Origin: G038396625 sp038396625
GTDB lineage: Bacteria > Bacillota > Clostridia > Peptostreptococcales > Thermotaleaceae
Assembly (NCBI GenBank): GCA_038396625.1
Contig: CP121688.1
Coordinates: 1,612,001 to 1,676,000 of the forward strand
Direction of reading: 5' to 3'
DNA length: 64,000 bases
Part shown: positions 52,369-61,123 of the stretch, piece by piece
Layout: every line of letters starts with the position of its first letter
How positions within the stretch are numbered: position 1 is the first letter of the stretch
Made by a program: the position numbers and the translations under genes
The notes under the pieces: model-generated
Seen by the model: the letters and a program-made list of their open reading frames with translations, nothing else
The model's database searches: none
What the model was told of the DNA's origin: nothing

Positions 52369-53757
52369 ATGAAAAACAAAAGAGTATCTACATTGTATAC
52401 ATATATGATTTTAATTATAAGTATGGGTCTAATCGCAGTATGTATCATCGGGAAAATCCCATTATTCTATGGCTTTTTTCTAGCGGTGATTTTTTCTATG
52501 ATTGTCTTGATGATCAATGGATTTTGTTTATCTAACCTAGCAGATATGATATTAAAAGCTTGGAAAGAATGTGTTGAGATATTTGTGATTGTATTACTTA
52601 CGGGAGCTATTATATCTATGTGGATTGCTTCAGGAACTGTACCTACGATGATTTATTATGGATTTAAATATATTTCTCACACCAACTATTTGTTAGCTTG
52701 CTTTTTTATTACCGTAATTGTGTCTATTGTAATGGGAACAGCCTTTGGAACAGTCAGTACGATTGGCGTAGCTTTGATTGGAATAGGGAAAGGTCTGTTA
52801 ATTCCTACTCCTATTTTGCTGGGTACTATTATATCTGGTGCTTTTGTGGGAGATAAAATGTCACCCATTGGTGTATTAGTTAATCTTACGATAAAAACCA
52901 TCGATATCCAATATAAGGAGTTTTCAAAATATATCCTAAAAACCCTCATACCTATTATAGGCGTTAGTTCAATAATCTATTATATTTTAGGAAAAAGCTA
53001 CGGAAATAATATAGATACCTATAAACTAAGATTATATCAAGAGAGCATCAGGGATGCCTTTTTTATATCTCCGCTACTATTACTGTTTCCTATAATTATT
53101 ATGATATTAGCTATTAGTGGGATAAAAATTATCCCAAATCTAACACTTGGTTTATTTGGAGGGATTTTGGTAAGTATCTTTTTCCAAAAGATGTCTTATA
53201 TAGAAATTTTAAAAGCTTTATTTTTAGGATATCATGCTACTACAGGAACGAAAGAACTCAATGAAATACTAAGAGGAGGAGGCATTGCTTCTGTGTTTGA
53301 AGTGATATTAATTATTATGGGAGCGATTGCTTTAAGTAGTATATTTGAGGGAACAAATATTATTGCCCCAATTATTCATCAATTTACATATAAAATAAAA
53401 TCAAAAGTCAAATTGATGATTAGGACAGGAATACTAAGTATTGCTTTGACAACAGCTACTTGTGACCAAACAGCAGGGATACTTTTGCCAGGAAGACTTT
53501 TAAAAGAGAAATACAAAGAATTAGAAATAAAAAAGGCAGTGCTGGCTAGAATTATTGCAGATACAGGAACTACTATAGCACCTTTAATACCGTGGAATAT
53601 AAATGCGATACTTATTACAGCAATAACAGGGATAACAGCTGTGGAATATGGTCCTTATGCAGTATTATGCTATATTTCACCTGCTGTTACGATTTTTATT
53701 GGAGCTATAGGCTGTGCAAACTTGAAAATAAAAGAAATAGCAAGTGAAAAAATATAA
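52369..53757 (+). CDS. nhaC: NhaC-family Na+/H+ antiporter
   Basis: 462-residue protein with about 12 membrane segments. NhaC marks include VIVLLTGAIISMWIASGTVP (~75-94), VGDKMSPIGVLVNLTIK (~163-179) and the core TTATCDQTAGILLPGRLLKE (~362-381) plus RIIADTGTTIAPLIPWNINA (~394-413). It exchanges sodium for protons or an organic anion. ATG 52369 follows GTGGAGGAAAT; the ORF start at 52339 has no ribosome site. Stands alone. Confidence 0.92.
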   Translation: MKNKRVSTLYTYMILIISMGLIAVCIIGKIPLFYGFFLAVIFSMIVLMINGFCLSNLADMILKAWKECVEIFVIVLLTGAIISMWIASGTVPTMIYYGFKYISHTNYLLACFFITVIVSIVMGTAFGTVSTIGVALIGIGKGLLIPTPILLGTIISGAFVGDKMSPIGVLVNLTIKTIDIQYKEFSKYILKTLIPIIGVSSIIYYILGKSYGNNIDTYKLRLYQESIRDAFFISPLLLLFPIIIMILAISGIKIIPNLTLGLFGGILVSIFFQKMSYIEILKALFLGYHATTGTKELNEILRGGGIASVFEVILIIMGAIALSSIFEGTNIIAPIIHQFTYKIKSKVKLMIRTGILSIALTTATCDQTAGILLPGRLLKEKYKELEIKKAVLARIIADTGTTIAPLIPWNINAILITAITGITAVEYGPYAVLCYISPAVTIFIGAIGCANLKIKEIASEKI

Positions 53758-53913
53758 AAATAATTATATTATTGCTACATGAATCATACAGAGCTATTTA
53801 GATCAATGTTTTTTTCATGGATGCATATATTTTGAAAGAAATGATTTCATAAGTATAATATTAAGGTATATAATAGACTTAAGAAGTCTAAAAAAATAAT
53901 GGAGGAGAATTCA

Positions 53914-54876
53914 ATGAAAAGAAAAGCTACCGTATTATTATGTGTCCTTTTACTTGTAGTGGCTTTTACAAGTACAGCCATGGCACAGAGTGAAGAAGAA
54001 TTTATTCAACAATTAACCCGGGAAGGAATGACAGCATCGCAGATGTTGGAAAAAGCAAATGAAAAAATGAGCATGTTTGATACCTATAAATATCATGGCA
54101 CCATGAATATCAACACAAAAGTATTAGTACCTATAGAAGAACAGCAGGATATCAATATGGTAATAGATCAAGAAGGAGTATACCAAAAACCTCAAAAGGC
54201 ATATACAAAATCAATTACTACAATGGTAAATGTAGGCGAAGAAGGGCTCCCTACTCCACCAGAGCAAGTATCAGAAGCTTTGGTAGAAGATGGTACTATG
54301 TACATAAGAACAGGTGAAACGAATCAGTGGATGAAATTAGATTTAAATCCTATGATGCAGGAGATGGAATCCTTGTTTGGCAAAAAAGACCCTGCAAATG
54401 TGGGGATGACCAAAGAACAAATCGAAATGTTTGGCATGTATGCTTCTTATGATGAAGATATGCAAATAGAGGGAAAAAACTATTATGTAATTAATGTAGA
54501 TGTTGATAAGGATGCTTTTAAAAAAATATATCAGCAAACAATGAAACACATGTTTAAATATTTTGAAGAAATGGGAAAGCAGCAGAATACAGATAATGAT
54601 GAAGCTATTCCAAAATTCAATAGCGAAGAAGTACAAAACCAAATGGAAGAAATGATTGAAAAGATGGAGATGGAAGTGAATTATAAGTTTTATATTGATA
54701 AAGAAACCAAGGTTTATGATGTTATGGAGATGACACAAACCGTAAATATGAGTGTAGAAGAAGTGAAGACGCAATCTAATACGCAAGGGAAATATCAATA
54801 TTATGATTTTAACAAGGATGTTGATTTTCCAGTAATTAATCCAGAAGATATCATGGAGATGCCATCTATCCAATAG
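53914..54876 (+). CDS. DUF6612-type secreted protein
   Basis: 320-residue protein. Signal peptide (MKRKATVLLCVLLLVVAFTS, cleavage near AMA-QS), no lipobox Cys, then a Met/Gln/Glu-rich domain with repeated strands (KYHGTMNINTKVLVPIEEQQ, DGTMYIRTGETNQWMKLDLN, EGKNYYVINVDVDKDAFKKI) ending PVINPEDIMEMPSIQ. This resembles the LppX/LolA-like DUF6612 group, which may carry hydrophobic ligands. ATG 53914 follows TGGAGGAGAATTCA. Ligand unknown. Confidence 0.75.
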   Translation: MKRKATVLLCVLLLVVAFTSTAMAQSEEEFIQQLTREGMTASQMLEKANEKMSMFDTYKYHGTMNINTKVLVPIEEQQDINMVIDQEGVYQKPQKAYTKSITTMVNVGEEGLPTPPEQVSEALVEDGTMYIRTGETNQWMKLDLNPMMQEMESLFGKKDPANVGMTKEQIEMFGMYASYDEDMQIEGKNYYVINVDVDKDAFKKIYQQTMKHMFKYFEEMGKQQNTDNDEAIPKFNSEEVQNQMEEMIEKMEMEVNYKFYIDKETKVYDVMEMTQTVNMSVEEVKTQSNTQGKYQYYDFNKDVDFPVINPEDIMEMPSIQ

Positions 54877-55019
54877 GATAAAATGCTACAATGAATGATA
54901 ATATGAGGAAAATTTTTTCCTTGGGAAAATAGAAAAATACTATTGCAGGATAGGTTTCCTTTGTATATAATTAATAACTGTGAGTGTATAGATTTTTCCA
55001 AGCAGATGTAGGGTAGAAG

Positions 55020-55057
55020 AAAAAGAAAAGTGTCATGTGGGACACTTTTCTTTTTTA
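55020..55057. terminator. Bidirectional terminator
   Basis: AAAAGAAAAGTGTC (55021-55034) with GACACTTTTCTTTT (55041-55054), six-base loop, A and T runs on both sides; between convergent genes. Confidence 0.85.
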
Positions 55058-55072
55058 TTCCCCTGGAAATAT

Positions 55073-56290
55073 TTATTTCAAAGATAGATATCTCTTAATA
55101 ATAATAGTCTGGGCTGCATTCAAAGCACCTTCTAAGTTGGATAGAGCACTTCCACCTCCTTGGGCTGTATGCGGATTTCCGCCTCCCTTGCCATCAATCA
55201 TTGGACTCACTTCTTTAAACAACATATGCATGTTAATGTCCACATTTTCTGATCGACTAAAAAGCATCTGTGCTTTTTGATTTTTTACTCCCATTAAAAC
55301 AATCGCACTTGGCTGAGAGACAGTTTTTGATGCGAGTAGCCTTAATTCTCCAAAATCCCTATCTTCATACACCTGATGGATGATTTTTATACCTTGAAAG
55401 GTAGGGGCTTGTTGGTATAAGGCAAGTGCTTCATAATCTAAATTTTGTGCTTTAAGACGACGCAACTCTTTTTTTTGGGCGTTATAATCGGCAAATATCC
55501 TTTCTACCCCTTTTAGAGCATCTGTATCTTTTATGGATAATAAAGAAGCAATCTTATGAATATAATGGTTTTTCCAATTATAATCTTTAAGAGAGCGATT
55601 GCCACAGATAAATTCAATGCGGATTGAATCTCGCACTTTCTCCCATTTTCTGATTTTGATTAATCCAACTTCGCCAGTATAGGTGGGGTGTGTACCACCA
55701 CAAGGAGAATAGTCAAAATCATTGATAGCAATAATTCGTATATTTTCATTTACTTTAGGAGCTTTTCTTAAAGGAAGCTTTTGAAGTTCATCATCGTTAG
55801 GAAAAAGTTGCTTTACAGCAAGATTATGGAGGACAATTTGATTTGCAAGAAACTCAACTTTATCTGCTTCTGTAGAGGATAGATCTTTCAATGTAATATC
55901 GATAGTTACATATTCAGCACTAAGATGAAAGCCTACAGTTTCGGCTTGGAACAAGTCGTAAAAGCATGCAGATAAAATATGTTGGCCTAAGTGCTGCTGC
56001 ATGTGATCAAAACGGCGCGTCCAATCAATGTTACATGTTATATGATGAAGCGTATTGGGTTTTTGATTGAGTACATGATATATTTTTCCATCATCTTCAT
56101 ATACGTAAATTACTTGCATTTCGTCTATAACTCCTGTATCACAAGGTTGCCCCCCACCCTCGGGATAAAAGGCTGTTTGATCTAGTACAATATGAAATTC
56201 ATTGTTTACTTCTTTAAATTCTACGATATCTGCATGAAATGTTTTAAGGTATACATCGTCGAAAAATAATTTTTTTGTCAATGGAATCAT
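55073..56290 (-). CDS. Alanyl-tRNA editing protein AlaX-L with DHHA1 domain
   Basis: 405-residue free-standing editing enzyme that deacylates mischarged Ser/Gly-tRNA(Ala). The N-terminal editing domain (1-~240) has YPEGGGQPCDTG, zinc-type HMQQHLGQHIL (~96-106) and CGGTHPTYTGEVG (~195-207). The C-terminal DHHA1 domain has DGKGGGNPHTAQGGGSALSN (~365-384). It lacks the synthetase catalytic core. The start is ATG 56290 with GCGAAAGGAATG upstream. Normal length for the class. Confidence 0.93.
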   Translation of the reverse strand: MIPLTKKLFFDDVYLKTFHADIVEFKEVNNEFHIVLDQTAFYPEGGGQPCDTGVIDEMQVIYVYEDDGKIYHVLNQKPNTLHHITCNIDWTRRFDHMQQHLGQHILSACFYDLFQAETVGFHLSAEYVTIDITLKDLSSTEADKVEFLANQIVLHNLAVKQLFPNDDELQKLPLRKAPKVNENIRIIAINDFDYSPCGGTHPTYTGEVGLIKIRKWEKVRDSIRIEFICGNRSLKDYNWKNHYIHKIASLLSIKDTDALKGVERIFADYNAQKKELRRLKAQNLDYEALALYQQAPTFQGIKIIHQVYEDRDFGELRLLASKTVSQPSAIVLMGVKNQKAQMLFSRSENVDINMHMLFKEVSPMIDGKGGGNPHTAQGGGSALSNLEGALNAAQTIIIKRYLSLK

Positions 56291-56362
56291 TCCTTTCGCA
56301 ACTTAATAAACAATTATACACCTTATTATTTTCTACATATGCAAATAAAAACCTTTAAATAA

Positions 56363-56384
56363 AAGGGAGATAAAAATAGATCTC
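56363..56384 (-). terminator. Weak terminator of the unknown gene at 56396
   Basis: GGGAGAT / ATCTCTC hairpin (~56364-56384), T-rich on the reverse strand. Confidence 0.5.
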
Positions 56385-56395
56385 TCAAAATAGTG

Positions 56396-57388
56396 TTATG
56401 GGGTGATTGTAATATCCTGTTTCTTGATATAAAAGATTTTTTGATCTTCTGTAAGAACTTTATAATTTCTTGATTTAAAGCCTAAGTAATATTCTAACCA
56501 ATTTTCTGTATCGTCTAGGATGGCTACAGATTTTGTAGTGTTTTGGACTATTCCTTCGTTCATAATAAAATTTTGATACTTAGGACTCCAATAAAAACAT
56601 TCGTTCACAACAAGTGCTTTTAAAGGATGAAAATCTTCTTTTAGGGGAAAGGTATCTTTGATTGCTTGTAATTTTTGTTTATGGGTGGAAACAGATATGC
56701 TTAAACGAGGCTTTTTATGAAATTCAATCGTATTTCTTTCAATAACCTCAATCCATTTACTAGGAGATTCACTGGGATTAATCCATTGAGCATTATAGAT
56801 TTCATCCATATATTTTGTTTTCTTCCATACGCTTTTAAAAACGTTATTCTGGTACAAGAAAATCTCTATAAACTCTTCAATAAAAAAGCCCCCAAGTCTT
56901 TCATCAAGCAGCTGGTTGGTCACAATAAAATTGTAGGATGAGGCTGGTATAGGTAAAAATGTAATACTTTGGATAGGAAGTAAATTTTCAATAGAACTTA
57001 TAAATACATATTCATCGTTAAGAGAAGTGTATATGGCAATAACAGCCAAGTCTTTCGATAAATTTAATACAACGATCAATTCATTATTTTCTTCTGAAGA
57101 TATATTTGATTGATATAGCAAGATGTCAATATAGTCTATGTAGTCGATCCATTGTTGAAAATTTAAATTGTTCAAAGTAGTCAGTACAATGCTTTTAGAT
57201 GCTTCATCCTGTAAAGCGGTATCATTACTATAATAATTTTTCAATAACTGATCTGATATTTTAAATGAGGGAGATGTATAGGCTTTAAAAGTAGCTATAT
57301 TTTGTTTATGATTTAAAAATTCTTGGATGATTAAACTTGTAAATACTAAAAGCAAAATAAGAAACAGCAAAAATAGATTTTTTATCAT
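56396..57388 (-). CDS. Membrane-anchored unknown protein
   Basis: 330-residue protein with one N-terminal membrane segment (MIKNLFLLFLILLLVFTSLI) and a large extracytoplasmic part rich in Asn, Ile, Tyr and aromatic strands. No catalytic motif seen. ATG 57388 follows ATGAGGTGATAGAA. No family recognised. It is divergent from the unknown gene at 57577. It may be a clostridial-specific surface protein. Confidence 0.7.
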   Translation of the reverse strand: MIKNLFLLFLILLLVFTSLIIQEFLNHKQNIATFKAYTSPSFKISDQLLKNYYSNDTALQDEASKSIVLTTLNNLNFQQWIDYIDYIDILLYQSNISSEENNELIVVLNLSKDLAVIAIYTSLNDEYVFISSIENLLPIQSITFLPIPASSYNFIVTNQLLDERLGGFFIEEFIEIFLYQNNVFKSVWKKTKYMDEIYNAQWINPSESPSKWIEVIERNTIEFHKKPRLSISVSTHKQKLQAIKDTFPLKEDFHPLKALVVNECFYWSPKYQNFIMNEGIVQNTTKSVAILDDTENWLEYYLGFKSRNYKVLTEDQKIFYIKKQDITITP

Positions 57389-57576
57389 TTCTATCACCTC
57401 ATTTAAATATATGTTTAGGTTAGATAAATTTGAACTAACAATTTATGTGTAAACAGTATACACTGTATAAAAGACAAAAAAATTCAGATAGCGTTTTATA
57501 AAAACACATATAAAGACAGGCAGAATATTATGTATTAAGAACAAGGTTTGTACTTGATTCAAAGGGGAGGGACGCT

Positions 57577-58173
57577 ATGGACAAAATAAGAAAAATATAC
57601 GAAGGGATTTTAGAGTTTATCCAGGCCTTTATGGTCAAATATAAATATGAGAACAGAGGAATTTTAAAAAAAATGAAAATAGATAGTCGATTGAATATGG
57701 AGATCAAGGACGATAAATGGTGTGAACTATTTCTATACAAATCCTGCTTCAATCACTGTGCAAAATTTATTTTATTAAGATATATAGAGGATAGTGGATA
57801 TATATATGGAAAAATGAATCATAGTGGTATAGAAAAGTGGAAGAACTTTGTCAAAAATATATCAGAAAATTTTCACATACTTTACAAGATTGCAATCAAA
57901 GATTTACAAGAGGAGATCAATGATAGTATAAGTGTTATTTTTAAAGAAAGTGATTATGATGTATTTGAAATTGATGAAGAACTAGCTTTTATTATGGTTT
58001 ACAATTTTTCATCAATAGATTTTGCAAGATTAGATAAAAAAGATATCATTCTTTTATTTAGATTGATCTATTCTTTAGAACAAAGAGAAGAAATGGCGCT
58101 AGAGGTTTTTTATAAGGATGCACCAGCACTGTCCCATATATTTAAATTAGAAAAACTAGAAAACATAGGATAG
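57577..58173 (+). CDS. Unknown cytoplasmic protein
   Basis: 198-residue soluble helical protein starting MDKIRKIYEGILEFIQAFMV and ending SHIFKLEKLENIG. No motif or family recognised; one Cys pair (KWCELFLYKSCFNHCAKF). ATG 57577 follows AAGGGGAGGGACGCT. The short hairpin 58172-58193 (AGAACCAGG/CCTGGTTCT) ends it. Confidence 0.7.
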   Translation: MDKIRKIYEGILEFIQAFMVKYKYENRGILKKMKIDSRLNMEIKDDKWCELFLYKSCFNHCAKFILLRYIEDSGYIYGKMNHSGIEKWKNFVKNISENFHILYKIAIKDLQEEINDSISVIFKESDYDVFEIDEELAFIMVYNFSSIDFARLDKKDIILLFRLIYSLEQREEMALEVFYKDAPALSHIFKLEKLENIG

Positions 58174-58193
58174 AACCAGGGGATCCTGGTTCT
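58172..58193 (+). terminator. Hairpin after the unknown gene at 57577
   Basis: Perfect nine-base stem AGAACCAGG/CCTGGTTCT around GGAT; no T run, so only a weak terminator. Confidence 0.5.
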
Positions 58194-58203
58194 ACTGATA
58201 CAT

Positions 58204-58237
58204 AAAGTGCCCTTTAGGGTAAAGTGCCCTTCAAGGT
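58204..58237. repeat. Two-copy 17-base tandem repeat
   Basis: AAAGTGCCCTTTAGGGT (58204-58220) and AAAGTGCCCTTCAAGGT (58221-58237) differ at two positions; each holds a small CCCTT/AGGG dyad. It lies between two genes. Confidence 0.7.
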
Positions 58238-58410
58238 AAAGTTAAGAGAAAATGAAAGCACATCAATATGAGAAAACAATAATTGTATGTAGAATAAGCT
58301 TTTATAACACTACTTAAATTTTTATTTGTTAGTTGATAATAGGGGATAATAGTACTATAATATTTAAATTAGAAGGTTTTGTGAGAGAATATGAAAAAGG
58401 AGCGAAACAT

Positions 58411-59340
58411 ATGGATTTTAAGGATTTAGCAATACAAACAGAAGAAAATACTTTAGCCTTTTTATCACATCCTCAATTTAGAGATGAAATAGAATATGCC
58501 AGAAAATATTTTTATGATAAGCTTGCCGATGCAAATATAGAAGAAATGACATTAGACTTTAATGCTTGGCTTATGTATGATTATAAAATGAAAGATCATA
58601 AAACGGTTTTCCAAAAGTATTTTGATACCATAAAGGACAATCTGTCAGAGAAAGAGATAGCATATATACAAAAACAAATGGCCTCTTTTTTAAGCCTGTA
58701 TCAATTAAAAGAAATCAAAGGCAACCAAGGATTGTTTCAAGATATATTTAGAAAAGTAGAGTTTTGGATAGAGTTAGACGATCTTGAAGAGATGAGAGTG
58801 AAAGATTTAGTACTTACTCGAATAATACAGATAGTTAATAAATATCAGTTTTTTGGAGAAAAGATATGCATATCGGCGATGTTTAAAAGTACGATAGAAA
58901 GAAATATGCTAGAGCAGTACGAAATATACAAGGCAAAAAATCGATATGGAACTTGGGAGAATTTTCTAAAAGATGATTCGATTTTGTTATATAAGTATAT
59001 AGGAATTATCTTAGATGTAACAACCCATGAATTGGAAGAAGAGAGTACCTATAATGTTTGGCAGAGCATCTATCTTGTCAAAGAAGCAAAAATTATTAAA
59101 GAAAATCTATTAAAACATAAATCAATCAAATTGGATTTTGAAGAAAATCAAATGGGGTATTTTAAATTGTTTGATGAGAGGTATATATTAGCAGAAATCG
59201 TATTAACACCTCATAGAATGGAAGTTGAGTGTACATCAGAACAAGAGAGGGATAGAGCAAAAGAAATGATCCAATTAATCTTGGGAGATTTAGTAAAATA
59301 TTATGGGGATGAAGTGATAACAATAGATGATATTGTATGA
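58411..59340 (+). CDS. Unknown protein resembling SEC-C-associated clostridial proteins
   Basis: 309-residue soluble protein from ATG 58411 (AAAAAGGAGCGAAACAT upstream). MTLDFNAWLMYDYKMKDHKT (~48-67) and LSLYQLKEIKGNQGLFQDIF (~95-114) resemble the middle region of clostridial proteins that end in a SEC-C zinc motif, but no SEC-C Cys/His cluster is present here. The C-terminus is a mixed alpha/beta domain (LAEIVLTPHRMEVECTSEQE). Function unknown. It is 18 bases before the DUF4177 gene, so probably co-transcribed. Confidence 0.7.
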   Translation: MDFKDLAIQTEENTLAFLSHPQFRDEIEYARKYFYDKLADANIEEMTLDFNAWLMYDYKMKDHKTVFQKYFDTIKDNLSEKEIAYIQKQMASFLSLYQLKEIKGNQGLFQDIFRKVEFWIELDDLEEMRVKDLVLTRIIQIVNKYQFFGEKICISAMFKSTIERNMLEQYEIYKAKNRYGTWENFLKDDSILLYKYIGIILDVTTHELEEESTYNVWQSIYLVKEAKIIKENLLKHKSIKLDFEENQMGYFKLFDERYILAEIVLTPHRMEVECTSEQERDRAKEMIQLILGDLVKYYGDEVITIDDIV

Positions 59341-59358
59341 AAATAGGGAGGGAAAAGC

Positions 59359-59550
59359 ATGAAGCAATGGGAATATAAAATCTTAAATTTAAGAGCAAAA
59401 GGAGTTACAAACTTGGTGTTGAGTAAGGAAGATGAACAGGAGCTGAATAAGTTGGGAGAGGCAGGATGGGAATTGGTATCTACCGCACCAACAGTAAATG
59501 GTAGAACAATTTGTTGTATTATGAAGCGAGAAAAAAACATAAATATATAA
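59359..59550 (+). CDS. DUF4177 small protein
   Basis: 63-residue protein MKQWEYKILNLRAKGVTNLV followed by LGEAGWELVSTAPTVNGRTI. This is the DUF4177 pattern (WEYK...LNxxGxxGWELV...). Function unknown; often small partner proteins. ATG 59359 follows TAGGGAGGGAAAAGC. Confidence 0.9.
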   Translation: MKQWEYKILNLRAKGVTNLVLSKEDEQELNKLGEAGWELVSTAPTVNGRTICCIMKREKNINI

Positions 59551-59573
59551 AAGAAAATCCCATTTAGTTAAAA

Positions 59574-59602
59574 TTGACATAAGGGGATAAAAGCTGTACA
59601 AT
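59574..59602 (+). promoter_or_regulatory. Consensus sigma-A promoter
   Basis: Perfect TTGACA (59574-59579), 17-base spacer and TACAAT (59597-59602), about 60 bases before the gene at 59665. Confidence 0.85.
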
Positions 59603-59664
59603 AGTACATAATAATAGTAGTAAAGATTGACACTATTGTTTTCAAAGGGGGAACAAAAAGAAAA

Positions 59665-60093
59665 ATGCAAATATCATTGTCAGATTTGGTTGACTCGTGC
59701 AGTGAAAATATACACTTAGAGTTAGACGTATCTGAGGAAAATACAGGTGATGAATTAAAATTTCTTAAGGAACTTAAAAAATTTCTTGGAAAGTATCACA
59801 AGCCTACAGAGCAAGTAGATTATTTGATAAACAATTTAGAGGGAAATATGGATCTGAATAATGTCATTAGGATTTTTGATATTGATGAAGCGAGCATTAA
59901 AAAGAAAATACAAAAACATCCCTATTTTAAGAATCCTTGTGATTATCCTATTCGTTTAGTTACAATCATGAAGTATCTAAAGAAAAAAGGCGTAAATATC
60001 AACTATAAAGACATGGATTTGATAGTAGATAAATTGATTCAAGAAATTGAGGGTGTTACAAAAGTGGGAGATGGCATGTATTTAAAAAAATAA
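59665..60093 (+). CDS. Unknown protein
   Basis: 142-residue acidic soluble protein starting MQISLSDLVDSCSENIHLEL. Helical, with two similar halves not obvious; ends KVGDGMYLKK. No family recognised. It has the best promoter in the region (59574-59602), a clear AAAGGGGGAAC ribosome site and its own terminator, so it is an independent, probably constitutive vegetative gene. Confidence 0.75.
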   Translation: MQISLSDLVDSCSENIHLELDVSEENTGDELKFLKELKKFLGKYHKPTEQVDYLINNLEGNMDLNNVIRIFDIDEASIKKKIQKHPYFKNPCDYPIRLVTIMKYLKKKGVNINYKDMDLIVDKLIQEIEGVTKVGDGMYLKK

Positions 60094-60117
60094 CTCGATG
60101 AAGTCGAGTTATTTTTT
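60085..60117. terminator. Bidirectional terminator
   Basis: AACTCGA/TCGAGTT core stem extended by A and T runs (60085-60098 with 60104-60117); it spans the stop codon and also ends the small reverse gene at 60137. Confidence 0.85.
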
Positions 60118-60136
60118 ATATGATTATTTATAAGCA

Positions 60137-60298
60137 TTATGATCTGCCTAAATGTGTATATACATCATTTGAGTCATTTACCTTCTTGGTTTGTGGAGTG
60201 GATGTTGTTTTATTAGCAGGAGATATGCTTAGCTCTTTTCCTATTTCTTCTTTAAAGCTTTGCAAAGCTTTTCTTGCATTTTTGTTAGCCTTTACCAT
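60137..60298 (-). CDS. Small basic protein, SASP-like N-terminus
   Basis: 53-residue protein from ATG 60298, seven or so bases after AAAGGAGTTG. It starts MVKANKNARKALQSFKEEIG and goes on KELSISPANKTTSTPQTKKV. The first ~22 residues resemble the first helix of alpha/beta small acid-soluble spore proteins (ALxxFKxEIAxELGI), but the GG-MVKRMI DNA-binding end is missing. Too short to be certain. Ends at the shared bidirectional terminator. Confidence 0.55.
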   Translation of the reverse strand: MVKANKNARKALQSFKEEIGKELSISPANKTTSTPQTKKVNDSNDVYTHLGRS

Positions 60299-60472
60299 AT
60301 TGATCAACTCCTTTATTGAAGATTATGTATATTATGCTTCGTGAATCATAAAATCATGCATTAGATCTCCTGTTAACATGAAATTGTCAATAAAATGAGC
60401 AGGAAATCATAAGACAATTATCGAAGTAATATACAGCATAATCTAAAAGATTTAGAAGGAGAATATGAAATA

Positions 60473-61087
60473 ATGTTATTTAAAGGAAAAACCATAGAAA
60501 AAAGTAGAAGGAAAAATTTGTATAAAATTTTTACATATGGAATATGTATCATTTTATTGATTTTACTCCTTGGTTATGGCGTCATAAAGAAGCAGGGTGT
60601 AATACAAAATGAAGTCATAAAAAAAATGATTTATCATATCCAGAACAAGCAGGCTAGAGAAGAAATCTTTGGCTACTTAAAAACAGTACAAATAGTAGAA
60701 GATGGGTTTTATGAAATAGTAAATAAACATATTGATCTTGGAAACAATGGATTTTCACAAGATCAAAACGAGACAAAGGATTTAGAAGAAGCTTTATTAA
60801 AAATAGATACCCTCATACTGGATTTAACAAAATTGGATACGAATGACTATATGCAAGAAAACCATCAATTGTTTTTTGAGGAAATCAAAGTGATGAGAGA
60901 TGTCATTATGGAGGAGAAGCTTGGCATAGAAAATCAAGACAAAAGAAGTTTTGTAAAAGCGAAGGAATATTTAAAGAAATATAAGATAATAGCAGAAGTA
61001 AGGAGACAATCTTTACAAAAAGTTTTTGATCGTTATGATATTGTATACATAGATTTAGGCAATCGAATCAAATATAAGATAAAATAA
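60473..61087 (+). CDS. Single-pass membrane protein, unknown
   Basis: 204-residue protein with a basic start (MLFKGKTIEKSRRKNLYKIF), one membrane segment (~20-42) and a long charged helical extracytoplasmic region that may be a coiled coil (QNETKDLEEALLKIDTLILD). No family recognised. ATG 60473 is preceded by a tiny ATG-AAA-TAATG frame (60465-60473) whose stop overlaps the start. It is close to the nitrilase gene and could be co-transcribed. Confidence 0.7.
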   Translation: MLFKGKTIEKSRRKNLYKIFTYGICIILLILLLGYGVIKKQGVIQNEVIKKMIYHIQNKQAREEIFGYLKTVQIVEDGFYEIVNKHIDLGNNGFSQDQNETKDLEEALLKIDTLILDLTKLDTNDYMQENHQLFFEEIKVMRDVIMEEKLGIENQDKRSFVKAKEYLKKYKIIAEVRRQSLQKVFDRYDIVYIDLGNRIKYKIK

Positions 61088-61123
61088 TATGTATCAGATT
61101 TCTGTAGAAAGGAAGTGCACATA

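Noticed and set aside
54343..54873. 176-codon reverse frame opposite the DUF6612 gene
   Set aside because: His/Phe/Ile-rich shadow of the Met/Glu-rich coding strand.
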